A stretch of DNA of 24,683 nt from Chara braunii (taxonomy: Eukaryota; Streptophyta; Charophyceae; Charales; Characeae), in NCBI GenBank assembly GCA_003427395.1, contig BFEA01000013.1:6202575-6227257 (forward strand). The letters are read 5' to 3'. This document shows, in pieces, positions 1-7,080 of the stretch. The notes under the pieces are model-generated. The model ran no database searches, was not told the DNA's origin, and saw only the letters and a list, made by a program, of their open reading frames with translations. The stretch's first letter is position 1, and the number at the start of each line of letters is the position of its first letter. A program made the position numbers and the translations under genes.

Positions 1-60
1 AACCGCCAACCACCGACTCTTTGGCACATCCGGAGGGTGCTCACTGAGCCATCCGCCGAG
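1..60. repeat. Partial copy of the segment inserted in the 18S pseudogenes
   Basis: The first ~55 bases match the right-hand part of the non-18S segment found inside both 18S pseudogenes (4445-4497 and 6205-6257), including the shared string TTTGGCACATCCGG. Here the match is followed by unrelated sequence rather than by 18S. The segment therefore exists outside the 18S context, or marks the edge of another rearranged rDNA unit cut by the window start. Its origin is unknown. Confidence 0.8.
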
Positions 61-724
61 GGACCTGCACATGTCCCTTTCCAGCAAGCTGACTGAACGG
101 ACCGCAATGACGATGTCCCGCGTGGGACCTCATCCGTTTCCGCTCTCAATAAAACGCCTCTGGACCTTGAATCCCAGGAGACCCCATTTTCTCGGGGTCG
201 TTCCTGCGCCCGAGTGGCAGTGCGCGGTATCTGCTGCCCCCACAAAATTAGACACCTCAAAAGTCCATCCCATCTCTGTCCCTTCCACACACAAAGGAAT
301 AAGGGGAAGGACAGGGAAAACAAAAAAACAAAAAAAACAAAAAAACAAAAAAAAAAATGGACGAAACAAGCAGAGAAAAGGCCAAGCAGCTTTTGTGCCT
401 AGCGGCTCAGATCACGCCGTGGTGTGGGAGTGAAAAATTTACGGAAGTCTGGTAGAATCGTGCGTCCGTTGTGGGGTCATGTATTGGCGAACATGACCGG
501 ACACGCACTCCAGAAAAAGAAGAAGGGAAAGAAAATTCAAGGATGACTTCACAAAATCGTAATTTCATTTTGTTTCGGCCCCGAAAAAAACTTCATCCGG
601 CAGAACAAGCGAGGCCGAAAACCCGACGGCCGTAAATACTTCAGTGCATGGTCCGAAGAACACCATAGAGCCAATCGGGTACTGCCTCCAGTAAAGCAGC
701 CCGCCACTGTCACTCACACGCGTG

Positions 725-1010
725 CGGAGGGCCGAATAGGGCAAGGAGTGCACCGTTTGCCCCCGCCATGAACATCGTTGCGCGCACGAGTGCTGGGGGG
801 GAGCACAAAGGGCAAGAAGTGGGCTTTCTGGTCCCAAGGATGGGGGGCGCGCGGCCCCACCAAGATCATGATCACGCAGTCGCGTGGCGAGGGCCACGTA
901 GGGCAAGAAGTGGGTATTTTAGTCCCGAGCCATGATATAACGCACACACATGGGGAGGGCCAGATAGGGTGAGAATTGGCTTTCCAGTACCCAAACACCA
1001 GGGGCATGCT
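725..1010. repeat. Degenerate spacer subrepeats with a GGGCAAG core
   Basis: Four loosely similar units carry GGGCAAG or GGGTGAG at 739, 810, 901 and 967, with spacings of 71, 91 and 66 bases. The core is preceded by a GAGGGCC-like block and followed by a GTGGG..TTT..GTCCC-like block. The arrangement resembles decayed intergenic-spacer subrepeats. The units differ too much for a firm consensus by eye. Confidence 0.45.
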
Positions 1011-1221
1011 TCACGCGCCCCCACCACGATTACGCTTGTTCACAGGGGGGGGGCAGACACCCTCTCTCTCTCCCCCTCTACGAAAAATATTCCGTTAAGT
1101 TCATTGAATACTTACTTGAGCAAACTTTTACCTATAGAATCAGAAGATTCGGAACTTTGTTTTCAGCATGAAAAAAAGGTAAATCCAATAAGAATAAAAT
1201 AAATCAAAAAAAGAAATAGAC

Positions 1222-1238
1222 ATATATATATATATATT
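1222..1238. repeat. (AT)n microsatellite
   Basis: A run of alternating A and T of about 17 bases sits inside an A/T-rich stretch between the subrepeats and the first ~440-bp duplicated element. Confidence 0.9.
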
Positions 1239-1529
1239 AGACGTATACTAGGCTACCAGAGTGGCCCGGGGTCACTTGCCCAGCCGGGCCAAAAACAAAT
1301 AAAAAAATAAAAAAAATAAAAAACAATTTCAATTCTATTTGTCCCCTTAAATTCGGTGCATAATTTCGATGTGACCCTGAGGCAAAAGTTGTTCAGTTTA
1401 TTTTTCTGCATAACATAGTTGTTTTTCGGAGTTTTTCTTTTTTTGTTTTGTTTTTTTTGTTTTTGCTGGGACCTTCCCTGGTCCTTGCACGGGCTGGCCA
1501 CCGGTACCTGGGCGGCCCGGCTGGTAGCC

Positions 1530-1967
1530 GTCGATCTAGGCTTCGGTCCCAGGTGTCCGTGCAGCCAAGAGTGGCAGGCCGTATGGGGCGACCTCGGACA
1601 ATGTGGTATGCACAAACGCCCACTGGGTCAAGTACAGGAAGACACACGGACACATATCCATGCTTTCGGACAGATGGCACGCCGCAGTGGCCAAAAGCTT
1701 ACAACGTGGCACCCACCCGAACAGTTCTCCTTTCAGCCGAAAGCCGCGTACCACATTGGGCAAAACGGGGTTCAGACCGAAGCAGCAAAACCGAAAAAAA
1801 AAAAAGGAAAAAAAAAAAAAAAGCAAGCAGCTCATCGGCCCCTATGCAAAGGCGACGTCTCCCTTCAGACGCGGATGACCGCCGTTCAAACATTTGAGGA
1901 GGGGAGGCGAACCAAAAGGTGGGGGAAACGTTTGGAACAAAGGGGCAAATCTTAAATTGGGCGGGTG
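1530..1967. repeat. ~440-bp duplicated element, copy A
   Basis: This block is repeated at 2044-2480 with an offset of 513-514 bases and high identity along its length (for example the shared GTGGCAGGCCGTATGGGGCG). Its right end contains CTTAAATTGGGCGGGTG, which matches the antisense of the first bases of 26S rRNA, as in copy B. The duplication therefore included a scrap of 26S. It contains module E (1729-1875). No conserved reading frame is apparent; the open frames in it shift at the A-rich tract. Confidence 0.9.
1729..1875. repeat. Module E, copy 1
   Basis: This ~145-bp module runs from CCTTTCAGCCGAAAG through CGCGTACCACATTGGGCAAA, an A-rich tract, and CAGCTCATCGGCCCCTAT to TTCAGACGCGGA. 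It occurs four times in the window (also 2243, 4794 and 6533). Copies 1 and 2 lie within the ~440-bp duplication. The A-rich tract differs in length between copies. Confidence 0.9.
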
Positions 1968-2043
1968 GGCGATCTTTTTTAATTATTTATTGGAACAACG
2001 GTTGCCCGCCACATCGTACGTAAGTGTACAATGTGGCACTCAC

Positions 2044-2480
2044 GTCGATCCAGCTTTCGGTCCCAGGTCTCCGTGCAGCCAAAAGTGGCAGGCCGTATGG
2101 GGCGACCTCGGACAATGTGGTATGCACAAACGCCCACCGGGTCAGGTACAGGAAACCTCACGGACACATATCCTTGCTTTGGGACAGATGGCACGCCGCA
2201 GTGGCCAAAAGCTTGCAACGTGGCACCCACCCCAACAGTTATCCTTTGAGCCGAAAGCCGCGTACCACATTGGGCAAAAGGGGGTTCGACCCGAAGCTGG
2301 AAAACCGGAAAAAAAAAAGAAGAAAAAAAAAAAAGCAAGCAGCTCATCTGCCCCTATACAAGGGCGACGGCTCCCTTCAGACGCGGATGACCACAGTTCA
2401 AAGATTTGAGGAGGGGAGGGGAACCAAAAGGTGGGGGAAACGTTTGGAACAAAGGGCCGAATTTTAAATTGGGCGGGTGC
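2044..2480. repeat. ~440-bp duplicated element, copy B
   Basis: This is the second copy of the element at 1530-1967, separated from it by about 75 unrelated bases. In rRNA transcription sense (minus strand) it follows directly after the first ~37 nt of 26S, so it occupies the place where the body of the 26S gene should be. It contains module E (2243-2387) with its internal A-rich tract. Confidence 0.9.
2243..2387. repeat. Module E, copy 2
   Basis: This copy lies inside duplicated element B. It shares with copies 3 and 4 the left edge CCTTTGAGCCGAAAG and the right edge ending near CAGACGCGGA. Outside these edges the sequence differs from copies 3 and 4, which defines the module limits. Confidence 0.9.
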
Positions 2481-2499
2481 TCCCGCCCGACCTGAGATC
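2463..2499 (-). pseudogene. 26S rRNA 5' end, truncated after ~37 nt
   Basis: Read on the minus strand, this begins with a block resembling the conserved start of plant 26S (GACC..AGGTCAGGCGGG..ACCCGCTGAGTTTAAG): the window has CAGGTCGGGCGGG, then CACCCGCCCAATTTAAA. It follows ITS2 in the expected order. The homology stops before the usual CATATCAATAAGCGGAGG and is replaced by duplicated element B. The 26S gene is therefore reduced to a stub. The family match is from recalled conserved sequence, not from an alignment. Confidence 0.75.
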
Positions 2500-2855
2500 A
2501 AAAGGCCAGGCCGGATGTACCTCCACAGCTCGAGCCCGACACCCCCAACCGCAAGCCCACCTTAAGCCGATGGGACCGAACGGAAGGCGGCGACCACACA
2601 AACCGGAGGGATGACCTTGTGTGCCATTTTCAAGGAAACGAAGACCACCACCCACAAACGGGTGCTTGAGGGCAACAACAGGGCGGAGCGAAACGCACCA
2701 CTCTGGGCTGCGGCCCCCACAGGCCCGCTCGGAATGCTCTCCAATTCCCTTCCACTTTAGGCTATCGACGCTCTCCAAGAGGGAAGCAAGGGAAGCCACG
2801 ACCACGGACCCCACCACTCTCCGAAACGGAAGGTGCTGAGGTCGTGAGGAATCCA
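2500..2855 (-). other. Internal transcribed spacer 2 (ITS2)
   Basis: This ~355-bp GC-rich interval lies between the 5.8S 3' end and the 26S stub, which is the position and roughly the length of a plant ITS2. No coding feature is seen. Assignment rests on its flanks rather than on its own sequence. Confidence 0.75.
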
Positions 2856-3010
2856 ATGATGCTCAGACGGTGCCCTCGGCAAAAGCCTTGGGCCCTGCGT
2901 GCGTTCAAGGTATCAATGGCTCACGGATCTCTGCAACTCACATCGAGTATCGCATTTCGCTGCGCTCTTCATCGTTGCGAGGGCCAAGATATTCGTTTGC
3001 CTCGAGTTCT
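2856..3010 (-). rRNA. 5.8S rRNA, divergent, probably a pseudogene
   Basis: On the minus strand the sequence carries recognisable 5.8S landmarks. CGATGAAGAGCGCAGCGAAA corresponds to the plant motif CGATGAAGAACGTAGCGAAA, TGCGATACTCGATGTGAG follows it, then GTTGCAGAGATCC (usual form TTGCAGAATCC), TTGAACGCA, and a 3' end with GCCGAGGGCACCGTCTGAGC. The length is about 155 nt against ~160 nt usual, with a small deletion after TTGAACGCA. Substitutions inside motifs that are nearly invariant in plants point to a non-functional copy. It is flanked by ITS2 and ITS1 in the correct order. Confidence 0.9.
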
Positions 3011-3890
3011 ACAATATGGTGCCATTCCGACAGGACCGAGCCCTCACCCAGAAGAGAAGGGGACCATAAACACGGACAGCGACAAATCAAAGCAGGTACA
3101 TCAATAATAAGTTGCAAAGTCGTCGCCACCACCGCTGTCACGAGCCCGTCCGACGCCCCGTTCGGGGGGCAGGCAGGGCACCGGGGAGCAGCGGGGCAAC
3201 GAGGGCGCAAGCGCTATCTCCTCCACCCGCCCACCCGACACCGCCCCATTCACGACCAAAACCCTCCCCCAACGGCTCCCCACCCCGAGATTCAGACCAG
3301 CTCGACTATGTCGTCGACGCCAATCTGTCCGGAAACGAGAACCCCATTGGAAAGGAAGTGAGGACAAAACAAGGAGATGCCGAGGACCACGCAACATACC
3401 CCGCCCCTAGCCTCTACCATGACCCTCGATCCCCAAACAAGCCACAAGCACCGCACGAAGCCAAGGTTCAGGTTGGGATGGTAAGAGGTCTGGACAAAGC
3501 TGAGACGGGAGGGAGCGAGGGTACCTGGGCCGAGGACAGCCGCCACCACCCAACATCCAGCCCCGGCCCCTCCTGCAGGGCTGCTCGTTCCCGAACCAAC
3601 AGTCATCCCGACCAGAAGTCGACAATGGGGCTGGGCCGAGGTAACAACCTGCGGAGGTGACACGGGATGAAGGGGGAGCAACGCCACAAGGCCCCGGACC
3701 CTGCCCACTCCCCCCACCCTCGACCTACACGACACCCCCCTCTGCGCCGGGCCAGCCGCCAGCTGGGCGCTAAGCCCAAGATGGTGCTGAAACAGAAGAG
3801 AAAAGCGGATGCGGAGAGGATGGGGGCAAAGTGCGGCAGAAGGGAGAGCAAGCCAGCGTCCCACACCCCGAAGATCGGCCNTTCACGTGT
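3011..3890 (-). other. Internal transcribed spacer 1 (ITS1)
   Basis: This ~880-bp GC-rich interval connects the 18S 3' end of copy 1 to the 5.8S gene. It is longer than typical angiosperm ITS1 (200-300 bp), and lengths of this order are known in gymnosperms and other non-angiosperm plants. Open frames through it are artefacts of high GC. The last ~20 bases next to 18S are also present beside 18S copy 2, where ITS1 is otherwise missing. Confidence 0.8.
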
Positions 3891-4027
3891 CAATGATCCT
3901 TCCACAGGTTCACCCACGGAAACCTTGTTACGACTTCTCCTTCNTCTAAATGATAAGGTTCAATGAACTTCACACAGCACCCCCAGCGGCAAACCACCGA
4001 CATCACCGCAATCCAGACACTTCACCN

Positions 4028-4066
<39 letters not shown>

Positions 4067-4793
4067 GGACGCAATCGGCGCGAGCTGATGACTCGTGCTT
4101 ACTAGGCATTCCTCGTCAAGATCGATAATTACAACAATCTTTACCCGTCACGATGAACCTTAAGAAGGTTACCCGAGCCTTTCGACCCAGGCAAGCGACT
4201 CGTTGGATTCATCAGTGTAGCGAGCGTGCGGCCCAGAACATCTAAGGGCATCACAGATTCACAGACCTGTTATTGCCTCAAACTTCCGTTGGATAGTCGT
4301 CCAACAGTCCCTCTAAGCGTGTGCAGAGAGTCCCTCGTAACACAAGTACAAGGTCCCAAAACCCACGCCGGAAACGTCGCCTTCATCGACTGCAAGGGAT
4401 CTGCTAAGCACACAGGCCCCTATAAGAGTGCAAACGGGACTCCAAACCGCCAACCACCGACCGTTTGGCACATCCGGAGGGTGGTAACAGAGCCACCCGT
4501 CACCCGTTACCACCGTGGTAGGCCTCCATCCTACCATCAAAAGTTGATAGGGCAGAAATTTGAATGGAACATCGCTGACTCAAAGGCCATGCGATTCGAC
4601 AAGTCACCATGATTCGCCGCAACAACGGGCAAGCCCGGATCGGCCTTTTATCCAATAAATACATCTCTTCCAGAAGTCGGGATATGCTGCACGTATTAGC
4701 TCTAGAATTACCACGGTTATCCGAGTGGTAAGAAGTCCACCAAATAAATGATAACTGATTGAACGTGCATGGCTTATGGCTGAGACAAGCATA
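3891..4793 (-). pseudogene. 18S rRNA pseudogene, copy 1 (core deleted)
   Basis: Read on the minus strand this is a small-subunit rRNA gene with its middle removed. The plus-strand range 3891-4317 is the antisense of the 18S 3' domain: the GGATCATTG end, the GTAACAAGG region, GTACACACCGCCCGTCGCTCC at about 4041-4061, and the TAACAGGTCTGTGATG block. The range 4498-4793 is the antisense of the 5' domain: GGTAACGGGTGACGG-like sequence, CCAATTGGTAGGATGG-like sequence, GAGCTAATACGTGCA, and TATGCTTGTCTCA near the 5' end. About 1.1 kb of the usual ~1.8-kb gene, between these blocks, is replaced by a 180-bp foreign segment. The first ~25 nt of 18S and a further ~45-nt stretch near the 5' end are also missing. 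It cannot make a functional 18S. Confidence 0.93.
4318..4497. repeat. Foreign 180-bp segment replacing the 18S core, copy 1
   Basis: This segment joins the AGTCCCTCTAAG side of the 18S 3' domain to the CGTCACCC side of the 5' domain, and I do not recognise it as 18S. It is nearly identical to 6076-6257, and its right third recurs at 1-55. AGTCCCTC occurs at its left junction and again about 20 bases inside, a possible microhomology left by the joining event. Confidence 0.85.
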
Positions 4794-4936
4794 CCTTTGA
4801 GCCGAAAGCCGCGTACCACATTGGGCAAAAGGGTTCAGACCGAAGTAGCAAAACCGGAAAAAAAAAAACGGAAAAAGAAAAAGGGAAGCAGCTCATCCGC
4901 CCCTATACAAGGGCGACGGCCCCTTTCAGACTTGGA
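4794..4936. repeat. Module E, copy 3, fused to the 18S 5' end
   Basis: This copy begins directly where 18S homology stops (after GAGACAAGCATA). It therefore sits in the place of the first ~25 nt of 18S and the adjacent external transcribed spacer. Its right edge passes into the 161-bp repeats. The A-rich tract lies at about 4858-4887. Confidence 0.9.
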
Positions 4937-5635
4937 AATGTAAAGTGTTGACGCTGCCATTAAAATGGGGTTCGCGCTTAAAATGCATGTGTCATTCGCA
5001 GGTACACAGTACAAAGCATTCACTCTTTGACGTGCCTTGGTATCGTAGGCACATAGGCATAAGACTTGTTCCTCCCACAGTAAGAAGTGATCACACAATA
5101 TAAAGTGTTGACACTGCCGTTAAAATGCATTCGCACTTGAACGTGCATGTGCCATTCGCAGGTACACTGTACAAAGCATTCACACTTTGACGTGCCTTGC
5201 TATTGTAGGCACGCAAGCACCAGACTTGTTCCTACCACAGTGACAAGTGATCACACACAATGTAACGTGTTGATGCTGCCGTTAAAATGGCGTTTGCACT
5301 TACACATGCATGTGTCATTCGCACGTACACAGTACAAAGCATTCACTCTTTGACTTGTTCCTCCCACAGTGAGATGTGATCACACAATGTAAAGTGTTGA
5401 CGCTGCCGTTAAAATGGCGTTCGTACTTGAACGTGCATGTGCCATTCGCAGGTACATAGTACAAAGCATTCACACTTTGATGTGCCTTGCTATCGTAGGC
5501 ACATAGGCACCAGACTTGTTCCTCCGACAGTGAGAAGTGATCACGCACAGTCCAAAGTGTTCACACTTAGACGAGCATTCGCAGTTTCACAGTTCCTTGC
5601 AAGTGATCACGCACAGTGCAAAGTGTTCACACCCC
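4937..5635. repeat. 161-bp tandem repeat array 1
   Basis: Units start with TAAAGTGTTGA or close variants at 4941, 5101, 5263 and 5390, with a decayed fifth at about 5552. Spacings are 160, 162, 127 and ~162; the 127-bp unit lacks an internal block of ~35 bases. Each unit contains GTGCATGTGCCATTCGCAG and ACACAGTACAAAGCATTCAC, or close variants. The array occupies the spacer position upstream of 18S copy 1. Blocks within the unit match the antisense of the 18S 5' region; the clearest is CATTCGCAGTTTCACAGT at 5576-5593. Open frames across the array are repeat artefacts. Confidence 0.92.
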
Positions 5636-5656
5636 GAAGATCGGCCGTTCACGTGT

Positions 5657-5685
5657 CAATGATCCTCCCGCAAGTTCACCTACGA

Positions 5686-5724
<39 letters not shown>

Positions 5725-5782
5725 CTCAATGAACTTCTCACAGCACCCCCAGTGGCAAACCGCCGAGATCACCGCAATCCAG

Positions 5783-5832
<50 letters not shown>

Positions 5833-6532
5833 GGACGTAATCAGCGCGAGCTGATGACTCGCACATACTAGGCATTCCTCGTCAAGATCGATAATTACAA
5901 CAATCTATCCCCGTCATGATGAATCTTAAGAAGGTTACCCGGGCCTTTCGACCCAGGCAAGCAACTCCTTGGATTCATCAGTGTAGCGCGCGTGCGGCCT
6001 AGAACATCTAAAGGCATCACAGACCTGTTATTGCCTTAAACTTCCATTGGCTAGTCGTCCAACAGTCCCTCTAAGCGTGTGCAGAGAGTCCCTCGTAACA
6101 CAAGTACAAGGTCCCAAAACCCACGCCGGAAACGTCGCTTTCATCGACTGCAAGGGGTCTTCTAAGCACACAGGCCCCTATAAGAGTGCAAACGGGACTC
6201 CAAACCGCCAACCATCGACTGTTTGGCACATCCGGAAGGTGCTAACAGAGCCATCCATCACCCATTACCACCAAGGTAGGCCGCCATCCTACCATTGAAA
6301 GTTCATAGGGCAGAAATTTCAATGGAACATCGCCGGCTCAAAGGCCATGCGATTCGACAAGTCACCATGATTCGCCGCAACAACGGGCAAGCCCGGATTG
6401 GCCTTTTATCCAATAAATACATCCCTTTCAGAAGTCTGGATATGCTTCACGTATTAGCTCTAGAATTACCATGGTTATCCGAGTGGTAAGGATACCACCA
6501 AACGTGGATGGCTTATGGTTGAGACAAGCATA
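5657..6532 (-). pseudogene. 18S rRNA pseudogene, copy 2 (core deleted)
   Basis: This is a near-duplicate of 3891-4793 in the same orientation, offset 1,766 bases at its 3' end, and followed by only ~20 nt of ITS1 before the array. The 3' domain is at 5657-6075 and the 5' domain at 6258-6532, with the same core missing and the same foreign segment between. It has lost slightly more near the 5' end: the AATCAGTTATAG-type sequence kept in copy 1 is gone. The shared deletion shows that the damaged gene was duplicated after it was damaged. Confidence 0.93.
6076..6257. repeat. Foreign segment replacing the 18S core, copy 2
   Basis: This is the counterpart of 4318-4497, about 182 bp long with few substitutions and the same junctions to 18S on both sides. 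Its origin is unknown. Confidence 0.85.
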
Positions 6533-6677
6533 CCTTTGAGCCGAAAGCTGCGTACCACATTGGGCAAAAGGGTTCAGACCGAAGCAGCAAAACCGCAAAA
6601 AAAAAAGGGAAAAAAAAAAACAAAGGAAGCAGCTCATCGGCCCCTATATAAGGGCGATGGCCCCTTTTAGACGCGGA
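6533..6677. repeat. Module E, copy 4, fused to the 18S 5' end
   Basis: The arrangement is the same as for copy 3: it starts at the 18S breakpoint after GAGACAAGCATA and leads into 161-bp repeats. Its A-rich tract lies at about 6597-6622. Confidence 0.9.
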
Positions 6678-6942
6678 ATGTAAAGTGTTGACGCTGCCGT
6701 TAAAATGGCGTTCGCACTTAAACGTGCATGTGCCAATCACAGGTACACAGTACAAAGCATTCACTCTTTGACGTGCCTTGGTATCGTAGGCACATAGGCA
6801 TAAGACTTGTTCCTCCTACAGTGAGAAGTGATCACACAATGTAATGTGTTGACAATGCACTTAAAATGGCGTTTGAACTTGAACATGCATGTGCCATTCG
6901 CAGGTACACAGTTCAAAGTATTCACACTTTGATGTCACTGAG
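6678..6942. repeat. 161-bp tandem repeat array 2 (two units, second truncated)
   Basis: Units begin at 6681 and 6842 (period 161) and match array 1. The second is cut off near 6935, where the dispersed repeat begins. This marks the right end of the recognisable rDNA-derived region. Confidence 0.92.
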
Positions 6943-7080
6943 TTGACAATAACGAACAAACTGCCTGAGGCTCATGCAGCAAGGAAATGGTCTTGGTTTT
7001 CGAGGCACCCTTTTCCACTGATCCGGCGAGAATCGGGTCCAGATTCTTGCCATTCCAAATAGTCTCAAGTCCAACTGTTC
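6943..7080. repeat. Dispersed ~138-bp repeat, copy 1
   Basis: It matches 15568-15699 in the same orientation with high identity, including AATGGTCTTGGTTTTC and GGCACCCTTTTCCACTGATC. Minus-strand translations of both copies are also similar (WKRVP.KPRPFP), but copy 2 has a stop upstream of that motif, so coding cannot be claimed. The repeat probably belongs to a mobile-element family, not identified. Confidence 0.88.

Larger units (their letters stand above)
61..1528. other. Spacer-like region without genes
   Basis: No convincing gene is visible. The stretch contains an A-rich tract (about 318-358), a degenerate short tandem array (725-1010), a T/C-rich patch after a G9 run (about 1045-1080), an (AT)n run (1222-1238) and an A-rich low-complexity tract (about 1290-1325). 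It lies downstream, in rRNA transcription sense, of the truncated 26S end, so an intergenic-spacer origin is plausible but not shown. The short open frames here have low-complexity translations and no family resemblance. Confidence 0.5.

Noticed and set aside
2280-2291. GGTTCGACCC in module E as an RNA polymerase III B box (SINE hypothesis)
   Set aside because: The other copies read GGTTCAGACC, a poorer match. No A box or tRNA-like fold is visible at the right distance.
3112-3864. Open frames of 182 and 190 codons over ITS1 on both strands
   Set aside because: They are GC-rich spacer between 18S and 5.8S. The Pro/Arg-rich translations on both strands are compositional.
4318-4497. Group I intron or normal variable region in 18S
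   Set aside because: It replaces conserved 18S rather than interrupting it, and no intron core elements are seen.
4835-5715. Cys/His-rich frames such as MCHSQVHCTKHSHFD repeated across the array
   Set aside because: They are repeat artefacts of the 161-bp array, which has 18S-derived blocks and no consistent frame.
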